From: Albifimbria verrucaria
Taxonomy: Eukaryota > Ascomycota > Sordariomycetes > Hypocreales > Stachybotryaceae
Direction of reading: 5' to 3'
Length of the DNA: 64,000 nucleotides
Assembly (NCBI GenBank): GCA_020081605.1
Contig: JAHREC010000013.1
Span: 5,580,001-5,644,000 of the forward strand
In this document: positions 22,253-34,207 of the stretch, in pieces
How the letters are laid out: each line of letters starts with the position of its first letter
Position numbering within the stretch: the first letter of the stretch is position 1
Translations under genes and position numbers: made by a program
Notes under the pieces: model-generated
The model's input: the letters and a program-made list of their open reading frames with translations, nothing else
Told to the model about the DNA's origin: nothing
Databases searched by the model: none

Positions 22253-24304
22253 GGTTGCGACTGTTTGGATGGTGCCGATAACGCGAGAAAACACAATGGT
22301 AGCAGATAGAAATTGTTGCTAGGTAAGTTAAGAGGAAGCTCTAGTGCATCGTCAAGTCAAGGTACCGGCACCTTGAGCTTGGGGATGTCTGAGCGGCTGA
22401 CTAGGCCGGATTCGGATATGTAATGCCACCCCACCAAGTCCAGAGAAGTGCATTGAATGGCTTGGCAACCGACTAAGAAGCGACCACCAACCAAGCTACG
22501 TATTAAACTATTATCACATGCGTTGGTTGTTCTGTTGATATTGCCGTTGTTTTTGTTGCAACGTTTTGTTTGTTGCCAGTTGACTTTGGCTTTCGTTTGG
22601 TTGCCAGAGAGCCAGCTGACGGGCAGTGGGACTAACCAGCCAAACTAACCAGTTGCTAAAGCAGCTAGCAAAGCCTTTTGGATGACCTCACGGTGATGCA
22701 CGCAGCGTGGCTGTGTTGCTGTGGCGGCTCCGTGAGCGTAACGTACAATCACTGCTGACGCAGAAAGCAGAGCGTAGCACAGCATAGTTTCGATAGCCAA
22801 GTTGTGCGTGGCCCTAAGTGCCGTCGGAGAGTCGTCTGCTCCGCATCGGTGCTATCACACGAGCAACCTGCGGTCAGGCAAGCGGGTGGGACAAGGAACC
22901 CGGTCAAGAGCCCTGCTCAACCAACAGACCGATGCGACTCGAGCACTTGGGACGGGCCGAGACTGGAAGCAGGGCGCGATTACGCAAGCCGTCCCCAAGA
23001 CGGTTGATTAAATGTTTTTGTTTGCCCTTGGATTGAAGAGAATGAACGGCAAGGGCATGTGGTGGGTGAGGCACAGGTGCTGCAACCGTACTTTAGTAAC
23101 TAACAGTTAAGGTTAGTTTAGTACTTCAGCCCGGTAAGAAAGCAACTTGAATCTAATCATCAAGGGGTTCAAGGAGACAGACGAAGAGTGCAGTGAGTGC
23201 ATCGTAGTGCTTAATCAGAAATCAACGGGGTTATAGCAACGTCGAACTGCTGAAATCAATGCCATGACTAATTTCTTCGCTCGAGTTTGTATAAAAACAT
23301 AGGACCCATGGCCTCCTGGCTAATCTCATCTCCGTGCTAGCTGGCGATCTGCAATCCTGGCCATGCTTGTCTTGTTGTCCCTCCTCCACCTACATGCTAC
23401 CCCAGAGGTCGAGGTGATTCTGTCTTACCTCGAACGTGTGTCATTGTTTCTTGTCTTGCACATCTGCAACTTGGCGCTTAGTATTGTTCTTGCTCCCAAT
23501 AGGTAATTATCCGCACATCGTCGTGAACGCCGCCCGCCTCTCGCATGCGCCTTTCTCGCCTGGTTTCTCCTCCTCCGTCGTCCGGACTCACCGGTCTCAC
23601 CATCACCAGGGTTAATTAACGGCCTGCGAGCTCCGCTGCTGGCTTCTCAGCCACACAGATTGCGTCCTTGCTTGCTCAGCAGCCCAGTCAGTCCTTTGGT
23701 CGAGCGAGCCATCAATCAGTCAGTCAATCAATCAATCAACCACCCTGGACACCACAGCACAGCACAGCACAGCACATACCACCTTACGTTTGCGCCCAAG
23801 CAGCCTAGGACTAAGTTACTGTTCTCCAACTGAAGGTGGCTTGCTTGTCTGTCTTCAGTCACTACCTGCACTCCACCGCATTGCACTGGTACAGCACGGC
23901 ACAGCTCAGCATAACACACAGCGCACACACAGCACACACAGCGTTATTGGCACACCAACTTACCTTGCCTTCCCCTGCCTGTACCCAAAGTCACCTACCA
24001 CACTGCCTACCTGCCTACCTACCTACCTACCTACCGAGCCTCCGTGCCAACAGCACCCTTTTCTTTCCCACGCAATCCCTCCCGCTTCGCTTCCTGTGAT
24101 GCGACCGCCAAGCCGCAGCTACTTTACCCCGATCACACCCACAACCCGATCGCATCAACCGCCAGGCTAGTTGCTGCCAGCCGCCGTGCCGCGCGCATCA
24201 CCACCCCGGCCTCTGGTAGCCTCGGCGGCTGGCTGACGCTCGAAACCCCACCCTCGCCGTCCACAGCTGCTCTCCATCCCGCGACCACGAACAACACCAC
24301 CACC
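22253..24304. other. Divergent 2-kb intergenic region with CT-rich leader
   Basis: Short open frames near 22457-23036 occur in three overlapping frames with no family resemblance, so none is called. From 23500 on the plus strand turns CT/CA-rich, with (CAGCA)n at 23753-23775 and a (CTAC)n run at 24003-24034. This is characteristic of the long leader of the arrestin-like gene. Confidence 0.5.
24003..24034. repeat. CTAC/CTGC tetranucleotide microsatellite
   Basis: The run reads CTGCCTAC CTGCCTAC followed by CTAC repeated about four times. It lies in the CT-rich leader about 270 bp before the arrestin-like start codon. Confidence 0.8.
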
Positions 24305-25664
24305 ATGGCCAACTCAGCGCCCGCCTGCGTGAGGGTCTCTGGCCCTCCCAACAGCAGCTTCCTGGTCGGCTATCCTGGCATCTCTGCTACCTTGGTACGT
24401 CGCACGCCTCTGCCTCCCGTCCTATCCCCCTCCTGTTACCCGTTGCCAGCTAACATGGGCTGTCTTGCGCCAACTATAGCCTCGCATCGAGGGCAAGGTC
24501 GAGATCCGGCCCGGCCAGGGCTTCTCCATGCCCGTCTCCATATCTCTTGTGCGCATATGTTTGCAGCGCCGCGAATCGATCCACCCCGACGCCGACAGCC
24601 CAGCCAAGCGACACCTAGGAACCCCGCGTAGGGAAACGACAGACCTCGTGGGCAAGGAGGTGCTGCTCTTCCGTTGCGCATCAGGCAAGGAGGCCGAGAA
24701 CGTCTTCGCAATGGACTTGCCCTTTGTCCTGTTCATCCCCTTCGGCAGAGGCGGCGAGGAAACGAACCGCCGAATACCGCCCGCATCCCTACAATTACCC
24801 AACCGAACCGTCGAGACGTACTACGAGCTTGTCGTCACCGTGCAGCAAGGCCACAGCAACCAATATAAATACAGTTTCCCCATGCCGCTCCGGCGATACG
24901 ACACCCTATCTACATTTGGCATGTACAACAAACCCGAGACGAAGCTCGTGACCAACGACAATGTCGTGCAGCTGGGCGTGAACCTTCCACGATGGAGCTA
25001 CGGTCCCAGCGATCCCATTACTGTATACATTAAGCTATCGCCGAACCCGGACTGGCCCAGCAAGGCTAAGAAAGTAACGATTGATAAAATCACCCTCGTC
25101 ATAGAGGAAGAAATCACATACAACCCAGAGGGCGACGAGCCCACCCGCAAAGTCAACAAGCTATCGAAGCAAGTCCAGCAGGTCAAGACCAGAATGCCCG
25201 AGGCCGGTTATGCGACAAACATTGGACTATGCTTTCCATCCAAGGACCTGAGAGACCCCGAGGGCATAATTAAGCGCGGAAAGCCTGCGTTTCCCTGTAC
25301 GAAGTAGCCTCATTCACAACTTCCTCGACACTCTACAAGATTGAGTTCTACCTCAGTATCAAGGTACAGTGATATGCCCACAGACCATGCTTATAACTAT
25401 ATGAAGCTAAAACAATCACTAGGTGCATTTAAGTGGCGCCCGCGATCTAGCACTCAGGCAACCCATCGTCATCTGTCCCTTAGATCAGCAGGGCTGCAAG
25501 GAAGAAATGGACGCTATCGAACAGGCAGCCAAGGATGCGTCACATGTTGACCCAAACAATCCTATGCTTCCTGCACATTCCATTGTACTGGAAAACGACC
25601 GTGACGCCTTGCGAACGCTGGGGCTATGCGTGATAGGAGGTCACAAAAGCCGTTCATTGAGTGA
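24305..25664 (+). CDS. Arrestin-like protein
   Basis: A cytoplasmic beta-sandwich protein of arrestin type. Fungal alpha-arrestins bring ubiquitin ligases to plasma-membrane transporters. Exon 1 (24305-24394) ends ...GYPGISATL. Intron 24395-24479 (GTACGT...CTATAG) is followed by PRIEGKVEIRPGQGFSMPVS and a core with LPNRTVETYYELVVTVQQG. A second intron (25364-25422, GTACAG...CACTAG) precedes HLSGARDLALRQPIVICPLD, matching the C-terminal strand region. The frame breaks at TTT 25290-25292 (needs one T) and AAAA 25645-25648 (needs one A). With the second repair the protein ends GGHKKPFIE at TGA 25662-25664; unrepaired it runs to about 25785 in nonsense. I see no PPxY motif, which many transporter-directed arrestins carry. 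The subfamily is uncertain. Confidence 0.7.
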
Positions 25665-26357
25665 ACGACAGCACCGAAGGTATGAAATCGACAAGAGCGA
25701 AAAACCAGAACTGCAATGTTCAACTACTATGGGCACGATGTGGACTAGGGAAGACGCAGTCAGTCTACGGGACATAGCTCACTAAAGTCAGGCAGGCCGC
25801 GGTCCGAGACGTAGAGCTATTGCTTCTACTCCACAAACCCGCGGAGCAAACGGCCAAGCTGGCCTGGGTAGGAAGGAAATGATGAATGGGCATGCAACAA
25901 CTACTGCTGGCGTGGCCACGGATGCAATATGGCAACAATGAATATACCCATGAGAGGCGTTAGTGACTATTTTGGTTTCTGGAGAAGCAGGCAACGGACA
26001 GGCACTACGCATGGTCAAAGGCGTTTTGGAATAGGAGGGCAGGCATTCTTTGGAAAGGGCAGCATTTCAAGGGCTGCAATGCAAGCAAGCAAGCGAGTTA
26101 TGTTATAGTATCCAGTCAGGCGCGGTGAGCTGCCGACTTTGCGTACCTGTTCGATAGGTGCATTATGACGAGATATCCCACGCAGAAGGATCTTGTAAAA
26201 TGGATTGGGCCGGGGTCTATGTCTATACTACCTACTACCACAATATAAAAATATTGCTCGTAAACCATATCATTCATAACTGAGCTCGAATGAACAGTCT
26301 TACTTATTTAGGTCATGAGGATCGAACAAAAAGAATGAAAAGCAAAAAGATAGGATT
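25665..26357. other. Intergenic, arrestin 3' end to tRNA
   Basis: About 700 bp without a convincing gene. Minus-strand frames at 25788-26018 have no recognisable features. Confidence 0.45.
26344..26348 (-). terminator. RNA polymerase III T-run terminator
   Basis: AAAAA on the plus strand reads TTTTT on the tRNA strand, 9 bases after the tRNA 3' end. This is the normal Pol III stop signal. Confidence 0.75.
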
Positions 26358-26463
26358 GGGAGCTGCAGGGATCGAACCTGCGCGGGCGGACCCATTGCGG
26401 TTCAAGCGTGATCCTGGAAGGATGAACCTAAACACAACGCCTTAACCACTCGGCCAAACTCCC
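26358..26463 (-). tRNA. tRNA-Leu(UAG) with intron
   Basis: On the minus strand the gene folds as a type II tRNA. The acceptor GGGAGTT pairs with AGCTCCC. The D arm and box A read TTGGCCGAGTGG. The anticodon stem TTGTG pairs with CGCAA, and the T arm is GCAGG-TTCGATC-CCTGC (box B GGTTCGATCCC). The loop reads TT-TAG-G, so the anticodon is UAG (Leu, codon CUA). About 26 bases between G37 and the 3' half of the loop are the intron, at the canonical 37/38 position. A long variable arm (GGGTCCGCCCGC) fits leucine. No CCA is encoded. Confidence 0.9.
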
Positions 26464-26816
26464 ATTGGATGTTGGATGCTCAAACGTTATGTTTTGCATA
26501 CTAAGAATGCTTGTTTTCTGGTTGCACCACGACAAATGTTTTCACAACCAGCTCATCGGACAAATTTCACATACGAGAACCAGTCACTCCACCAGGGCAT
26601 CTAATGCGAATTGCCCATCAGACCTAAGGCCCCTTGGCTTTTGATTTCAAGAATCTCCAACCCGCACTGGATAAGACATCCGCGGACTGGGCTTTTCGGT
26701 GTTCATTTTGTAAAGAATCGCTTGCAGAAGAAATTTGTGGCGCGATCCCGCGTTACGTTTGCATATTCAGAGTCTTGACGAAACACCGCTGCGGCTCAAG
26801 CCGTCATCGTTCCAAG

Positions 26817-28213
26817 ATGGCTTTTGATGATGACGAGAACCCCAATGCGCTGGGCGCGTTCCCGGCATCGACGGAGCAAGGACCTGCTGCCGGTGAGGGA
26901 GACCCGGAAGACGAGATGCCTGACTACAAGCATTTCATGTCAATGTTTGAGAAGAAGGGCGTCTCTGGCAAGTCAATCCGCAAGGGCGAGAAGGACTTTG
27001 AGTCACATGGCACGCAGCTACAAGAAAACACGCTGGAGACGAGCAGAAGAGCCATGGAGAGTGTGCTGAGCTACACCAGGGTGCACCGGGGTGATGCCTG
27101 GGCCAGAGGATGGTACTTCCCTGACTGGGCTGAGCAACGAGACGACACCCAGCACCCGGATTTGAGGCTCAGAGAACGAGTAGTGGTGATGGAGCATGAG
27201 CGAGGTAACTGGATGAAGGACATTGGAAGGGCTCTACCAGGACCGAAGGACCAGCCGGGCGTCGGAAGGCTATGGTTGTTGCCAGAGGAGGCTCTTTACC
27301 TCGTTGAAAGAGGTTCAATCGATCTATGGTGGCCAACAGCATCACTCAACACCTTGCTGCCTCCGGGCGAAGGCACGAGTGAATCAATCCGCCGCGGTCT
27401 GGGCACCGATGATTACGACGTTGGCTTCCCGCTAAGTCTTGAGGCCGCATATGCGTCGCTCATTGGATTTGATGGCGAGTCTGGCAAGATCTCTCTGCCC
27501 AAGTATCAAGTCTACGCACATCTCAAGAGGTCGGGGTTCAACGTTTTACGTGCTCCGGCTACTTCTTCGCCTCCGCAGGCACCACCACAACCCCGAAGAC
27601 TTTATGGCAGTGGCTTGTGTCGCTCGTCAGTTCAGACACGGTCGTGAGGCCGAACCAATTTGGACCATTGGTTGTGCCCGGGCTATACAGAGCTTACAAG
27701 CCTATCTATCAGCGTCTCGCAATCCTGCCCCGCCATAATCCTCTTCTCCTACGGCCAGAGAGCAATGGGCCTATCAAGCCATTCGATGTCGATTTCTACG
27801 TCTGGAAGTCTGGAGGTGCGCCTTTCTCGAAGAAGAACCCTCCACAACCGGACTTTCGCATCGCGGTTGTAGACGCAGATGAGACTGGGGTGCCCACACT
27901 CAGTGAGATCGAGGCATTGCTCGAATCTACGCCCTACGACCCACCGAACGCCTCGTGGCAAGGCCCGGGAAGGCTGTATCAGCGTTTAAAGCATGGACAC
28001 CGCAACGTGCTCATTGCCATTGTCGATCGCGGCCTCGTCAACTTCATGAGGTTCGCCGAGGGCGCATTTGGCGAGGAGAAGCTGTTCGAGCGGTTTGACA
28101 ACCGCGGAGGACCTAGGCCGGGTAAAAGGGGGCAGAGGGGCGGTCGTGGAAGAGGCCGTGGTAGAGGAAGGGAGGCCGAGGTGGAAGGGGTGGGTGAGGC
28201 TACCTCGCGATAA
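26817..28213 (+). CDS. SEN54: tRNA-splicing endonuclease subunit Sen54
   Basis: A structural subunit of the heterotetrameric Sen2-Sen34-Sen15-Sen54 endonuclease that cuts introns from pre-tRNA. The Sen54 N-terminal domain reads HGTQLQENTLETSRRAMESV, HRGDAWARGWYFPDW and LWLLPEEALYLVERGSIDLW. The C-terminal region has NQFGPLVVPGLYRAYKPIYQ, GGAPFSKKNPPQPDFRIAVV and YQRLKHGHRNVLIAIVDRGL. The protein ends in an Arg/Gly-rich tail (GKRGQRGGRGRGRGRGRE). The frame breaks near 27575-27592 and needs one base to restore TTPKTLWQWLVSLVSS. I chose ATG 26817 (MAFDDDENPNALGAF) over the in-frame ATG at 26634, which would add 61 residues unlike the family. An intron-containing tRNA lies 354 bp upstream on the other strand. 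Confidence 0.9.
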
Positions 28214-30590
28214 CAAGTCCGACAACTTCGGGCAGTGTACATTGTTGATACCAGGTTTAACGGTTGCTGTGCGTTTGTCACATAGTTTAGTTGGTCAGCT
28301 TAGCCCTAATCCTCATCAGCAGGATGCTTGATGGTCATGACCTAATGGGGAATAACCGACTGAATCTGACTGAACCCGGTTGCGCAACGTGTGGTATTTC
28401 TGACGAGCGCTGAACAAGCGAAAGTGACGAATCAGCTATCCAATGGCGCTGGAGTCATGGCGGTCAAGCGAGATTGCATGTTACAGTGAAATGTCAAGTG
28501 GGCGTCTTTTCCAATCTAACCTACGAACACAACACGTTTTCACAAGAGGCTGATATACACGAGGCTGAGCTGAGTTGGCGCGTGCTGGTTCAAGCCACAG
28601 CTGGAAGTTATTCAGGAAATGCGTAGATTGTTCGGAAAGACGCATATCAAGTTAATCAGATACCGACGCTAGCAATCTTCATTTCTTTTTCGGTCGCCCC
28701 TTGCTGGAACAAGGTGTAACCCAGGCTTTGTTGCACGGTGTGCCCCGATAGAGATGGTCTCGGTTGTTACTCAATAGGAGCCGCCGACGGAACCAAGTAA
28801 CACTGGCGAGCTGCAGGCGGATGAGACGAGGCAACAGTAATGAGGCGGTAGAGTAACTTGTGACGGGATTTGCCTTGCCGGGCTAGGGCGGTCTCACTCA
28901 GCACCAGGTGAGCGTGAGTTGGCCGGGACTCTCGATGGGTCATGATCTGTAATGCGTCGTCGTCCAACACATGCAAGGAGGGTAGCGATTGATTCCGTGA
29001 AGCAACGATATCTAGGGGGCCCATCATCGTGTTGACAGGGGTGGGGCTAGTTTCATCGCATGTAGAGCCGGACCCGTTCGGATGCTCAACACGAGCATGT
29101 TCGAAAAGCATAAACACACTAAGAACCATAGAAGGAACATTACCTGGAAGAGACGATACTACCAATACGAATCATTTCGCCGGAGCGAGAAAGGGGCGTC
29201 GTAAGGGCTGGCCTTGGGTACGTACAATGTCCTACCCTAGTAGGTGTTGGCTAGGCGCAACTGAGCAGTGTTGCTACTCTGAGTTCTTCGCGCGCAGTTT
29301 CAGCACATTTGGCAATCAATGTGGCTACAGTAAAAAATTTAAAAATTGGACATGTTAGGCCGTCCTAGGTTTCTATCAGCAAATGCAAATCCATCCCCTG
29401 TAACAAAAGTCTCCGTCGATTGGTCGGTTCGGAAGTTGGCTGTTACCATACAACAAGGGCCGCCGTAACAAGTCCGCGCAGAGACACCGAAATCAGCTTA
29501 TCGGATTTTCCTGCGGCCAGTTGCTGAATCCGGATTGTGCGTGGTGCAAATACGAGCAGGGGTGGGCGGGATGGGGTTCCTCGTCGATCCTCGCCGTTTA
29601 AGCAAGCTGATCTCGAGGAGGATAATATGAAGTTGATTGAGCCAGCATACAGTGCCAAGTCGCAGCGTGATTGAAGACTCGGTATACCGCGCCTCAACTC
29701 CGCAGTAGCATTGCCTGAATTAAGTTGCATTGCCATAAATTTGCTGTGCCGTCCCTCAGCGATCACCACGCATATTATTACCTACAGGGTATATCTCTGA
29801 CTTTGGTCGTTGTTGTCCCCCCTTGTTCCACACTATCGCGTAAGCTGGCTCAAACAGTTCACCAACTACTTGTCATGTCCGGAAATAAGTTACCTGTGCA
29901 TGACCTGAGTCCGCGGAAGCCAAGAAAGAGAAAGAGAGCGAGCGTGAGAGAGGTGAAGAAAATAACAATTCAATGAAAACCCTGAAGGAACGAACAGGCT
30001 CTGGGCAGGGTTACATGCTACCAATATAGCAGTCATCCCATAACCATTCAAGCCAACAGTGTTGCAGCCACTCCCCTTTGGGCCACCCTGGTAGGCAAGG
30101 TACTTTCTCATACAAGTATGCGCCGAGTGTGGGCAGTGTTGCACAGAGAGGACCATCGGTTCGCGGAGGGCAAGACAATGTAGTAGCTAAAACTCGGACA
30201 CAAACAAACGGCGCCAAGCCCTGGCCAGGTGGAGCATTATGGAAAAAGCCAAGTTTCGAGACAGCCATCCGTTCGTTTATCTATGGCTCGCTACGGGGAC
30301 AATCACGAGGATGGTCCTGCTAAGATTGAGACTAGAGAGTGCAGCTGAAACTATATTGCACTGTGTTGTGCATGCATGCATGTGAGTGCAATCAACGAGA
30401 TAGCCTGTATGCAAGATGCGAAGAATTACTCAAAACGACCCAATTAATAACGCGGCTTGCGACCGGGCACAATCATCCCGTATCAAGTTGTGTCATCATC
30501 AGGCGCGCCACTTTGGGAGGGAGGGCGGAGGGGCGGGCGCATCCATAGTTGGCACCGTATCAGATCGTACCGTACGTACGTGTTCTGCTA

Positions 30591-30628
30591 GTGAGTGAGT
30601 GAGTGAGTATGAGTATGTATGTGTGTGT
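30591..30628. repeat. GTGA/GTAT/GT compound microsatellite
   Basis: Four GTGA units run into GAGTATGAGTATGTATGTGTGTG. It is noncoding. Confidence 0.8.
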
Positions 30629-31507
30629 AATTAAGGTCTAAAAGCGCAAGGGTTGTTGGTCCGTAGGAGAAGGAGAGTTACATCACGTTCCAATTGCCTT
30701 CCTGGTCCATTGCATCCGGCCAACGCTTGATCCATTTGGTTCAGTGCTTCAATCTAATTGGTGGCTTGGCGATGTGGCCTGTTTCCTGTTCCTCTTCTCG
30801 CATACGCAGCAGCAGCCTCCTCCCTCCTCCTCCTCCCAACCTGACGAGGACCAACTGTTGTTTGTGTGTGATGAGTTGGTTCTGGTTGTTTAAAATAACA
30901 AAAAAAGGGGGCCGTTTCTTGCATTTCTCCTCGTTCCAGACGGACGCCCAAATGTTCCGCCATCCCCACTAACCACGACTCGAGGGATCCTACGTGCGTG
31001 TGTGCCGTGCCAACAGTCCCTCCCCGATCGTTGCATTTTGCTGTAATGGAATTAGTAACATATCCCTCCCGTAGTTATCCGGCGGCATGGCGCCATTTGC
31101 GGATAGATTTGGCGCGCGCGCAAGGGGTACGTGCAGACGTCCTTTATCGGCTTCCCTTTCCTATGCGGAACCCTCGAGGCATTTGCATAGATAGACGCGT
31201 TGGTCATGAAGGATAAAGCTGACCCTGATGGACCGGGGTTTCCAACAGCAAAAGCAAAACAAAGCAAAGGAAAGCAAAACGTGTGGGGCGGCAGGCTTTG
31301 AGAGTTTTGCATCTGAAGCAAAACCCGCGGGAATAAAAGCACCGGTGGGTTCCTTTACCCTCTCTCTATAATACCCGGGGACGAGTCGAGTCCTGGTTTA
31401 GACGGGACAGATGCTTGTGGAAGAGCTTACGAGGGTTGACCAGGGGTGTGGTAACTAACCAAATGGTTGTTGGCCAGTCCACACCAGCCATTAATTCAAG
31501 CCAAGGT

Positions 31508-31538
31508 AGCAGCAGCAGTAGTATTATTATTATTATTA
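31508..31538. repeat. AGC/ATT compound microsatellite
   Basis: AGCAGCAGCAGTAGT is followed by five ATT units in noncoding DNA upstream of the CT-rich leader. A second ATT cluster lies near 31677. Confidence 0.75.
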
Positions 31539-32560
31539 CCTTGGCCTAGTGCAGTATTACCCATCGGGCTTTGCGTCAGATCGGGTTGACCTTGGCCTTG
31601 AATCCAAGGTACCCGAGCCGCCGTTCTATTAGTAACTACTAAAAAATGCCATGCTGTTGGTGAAGCAGACAAGCCAATTATTATTATTAGTCGCCTAAAA
31701 CAGACAGACAGACCATTCGACACATGCACACACGCACACGCAAGTCAACTGATCTCCCTTGGGAACTAAAACCTGTCTCTCACTGTCATTCCCTCCCCCT
31801 GTCCACCCCCAATTTCTCTCCGGTCTTCAACTCTTTCTCTTTCTCCTTCACATCTTTACCTTACCATACCTTACCTTACCTATCCTCCCCTCTCCTCCCC
31901 CGATCTTCTCTTGTCTCTTGTCTCTGCCTCCCTACTCTCGTCTCGTTCTCGTGGCGTCGGGCCTTTGCTCACGCACTCTCTCCTTTTACACGCCATCGCC
32001 CTCAACCCTGTCCTGTGCTTTTCGGTGGTTTTCAATTTTTGGTATTGGACCTTGTCGCTTGGCTACCTAGTTCTCGGTCTCACCGGAGAACAACTCCGCG
32101 AGAATTGACACGTCTCCAGTCGCTGCTCTCTTTAGTCAGAAGTCGAACTACTAGTGCTTGACTTCAGCTTCGCAGAGATTACGCTTCAATTTTTTCCTGA
32201 CCAATTCGCCTCCGACAACTCAATCAACCTGAGGATACGGTTTTTTTTCGTTTGGGTTCTAGTCTTGGCCTTTGACTCTCCTCCCCACACCCCTCCGCCA
32301 GTCACCTTTCGAAAACTCTCGCTTGTTCATGCCTGTTGTCCATTCATAACCTTGAGAGTTCCATCTCCACACATTCAGAGTATAATAGGGCAACTTGAAC
32401 GCGACAACCACAACAAAACACTTCAGCCCGTATTACGCCCTCAACACCTGTGCTCGGCGTCAACGCCATCGCAGAGATTCATCTCGGACAATCTCGCCCA
32501 TTTGGTCCCCATTTGGTCCCCATTGGATTCCAATCCTCGGCTCCTCACCATCGCGCCGCC

Positions 32561-33126
32561 ATGGAGACGAATGGCGACCACGTAAAGCCGCTTCCCGATC
32601 GGGTTGCTGAAGCTAAGCCCCCAACGTCTCCTCCCTCTCATCCTCATCCTCATCCTCATCCCCATCCTCATCCCCATCTTCATCCTCATCCCCTCCGGCC
32701 CCAGTGCCCTCCTCGGTCCAGGCGCCATTGTCGGTGCCGGCCGTGGAGCAGCCGCCGAGGCGATCGCCTCTGCCCGTGGAGGCGAGACCCAGAACCACGA
32801 CAGCTTCGGCATCGCCAGCACCAATAGCCCCAGCGCCGCCGCCGCCGACCATTGCACCGGCAGTTGCACCAGAGCTACCTGCAGAACCCAGGGAGAAGGG
32901 TCCGGAGGATACGTCAGCACGGTGAGTTGTCATCCCTTTTCTGGATCCCGTCATGGCTGCAAGCACGTGCACGCCACTTTGTGTTTCCTCCCCTTAGTCC
33001 CACGATGTTGCACTTGTTGTCGTGGCCGACAAGCCTTTTAAGGCGATGCGGGCGATTTTTGATTATACGAGCCCGAGGGCACTGCCAGTGGCAGCCCGGT
33101 TTGGTTGAAACGGATCGCAACTTGGA
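32561..33126 (+). CDS. Doubtful two-exon ORF in CT-rich leader region
   Basis: ATG 32561 opens METNGDHVKPLPDRVAEAKP. A (TCATCC)n stretch (32638-32696) then codes Ser/Pro or His/Pro depending on frame, and a Pro/Ala-rich stretch ends PREKGPEDTSAR. A good donor GTGAGT at 32924 and acceptor CCCCTTAG at 32990-32997 bound a 74-bp intron. The next block can be read SHDVALVVVADKPFKAMRAI and ends at another donor-like GTGAGT at 33127. The phases join only if one base is added, as elsewhere in this window. I do not recognise the product. It may be a 5' exon of the gene at 34208, a separate gene, or leader sequence open by chance. Confidence 0.3.
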
Positions 33127-34207
33127 CGCACCGCATTCGGGCTGATGTGAGTGTGGGCTTACAACATACATTGCACGTACATACTATGTCCTGTCTGTTC
33201 TGTGTCTGTCAAGGAAACTCTTGTTTGCTTGGCAGCTTCTCACCTCAGCTCACTGCACTACCTTCAACTAGCTTTCCTCTCAGTCACTCTTTCCTGCCTA
33301 GTTCCCTTATACGCATGCATAATTTGTCACACAGTCACTTGTTTGCAAGTGCAAGCTGAAATGGAGGCAATTCATCACTTCAGCCCACCCCCAAAAAACT
33401 CACACACACCCACTTTCATCATCATTCTCATCCACACGATCCCTCCGCTCCTTGCGTCAAGCTTTACATCCGCTTTCCTCTCCCACCTGTCGCGTTTAGC
33501 TGGAGTCTATTCCTGAGTCCTTCCTGGACAACAGGCGCAACGCCATTGGCTGCCACCGTTGTCGTGGTCGGTCACGTTACTTTTACAAGTTGAACTGCAA
33601 GTGTTTCATCTCGTTTCCTTTTCTTTTCATTCATTCGCAGACTCTCGGTCACCGCCATTTATCCATCAGGCACAGGACTTGGAAGCAGGTGTAATGCCAA
33701 ATATGTTCTTGCGCATTTCAACAAACAGTTGGTAGATGCTGGAGCTATCACAAGTGTGTTTCACTGGCATTATCCCCTCACCACCTACCTGTTTGAGTTG
33801 ACAGACCCCTGCAAAAAGCTGCCAGATGTGCATATGTTTGGTTTTGTGTATTGGGCAAAAAGAAATTCAACTGTGAATCGGGCGACTCCGTTTGCAGTTA
33901 CAATCACTTGATCACTTTTATGCCGTCGTATGCATCCTTGGTCCTTGCTTTTGGCAACCACCCTCCTGGTTAGTGCCTCTACTGCAGGTCTCGAAAATTC
34001 CTCAGTGTTGTCTTTGCGGAGCTTGCCACCTGCAAACGCATACCAGGGCATTCTTATGTCATGCAAGATTTTGGTAGTCTCCCATGGTAGATCATACTGC
34101 TCATAGGCCTGCCTCAGCCCATTGTCTTTTCCTGCACTCTTCAGTCTCAACACAGCACACCTGCTGAATAGAGAACGCGTACAACCGCTTCTTTACTACC
34201 TTCTATC
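33127..34207. other. Leader or long intron before the duplicated-domain gene
   Basis: About 1.1 kb, CT-rich in the first half. Both strands are open around 33640-33910, but neither reading resembles a known protein. It could be a 5' UTR or an unusually long intron linking 32561-33126 to the gene at 34208. Confidence 0.4.

Larger units (their letters stand above)
28214..32560. other. Gene-poor 4.3-kb region
   Basis: Open frames (for example 28767-29165 minus, 29443-29769 minus, 31724-32161 plus) are short and show no family features, codon-level conservation I could recognise, or plausible splice partners. Microsatellites occur at 30591-30628 (GTGA/GTAT) and 31508-31538 (AGC then ATT). From about 31750 the plus strand is strongly CT-rich, typical of a promoter and leader for the downstream plus-strand gene(s). 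Confidence 0.5.

Noticed and set aside
22802..23036. Three overlapping 67-72 residue ORFs
   Set aside because: The same stretch is open in three frames; no codon or motif support for any.
26634..26816. In-frame upstream ATG extending SEN54 by 61 residues
   Set aside because: The extension does not resemble the family, while MAFDDDENPNALGAF at 26817 does.
33625..34153. Open frames on both strands, including a 122-residue minus-strand ORF
   Set aside because: Neither translation shows a domain, and both lie in leader-like DNA between supported features; kept only as a note.
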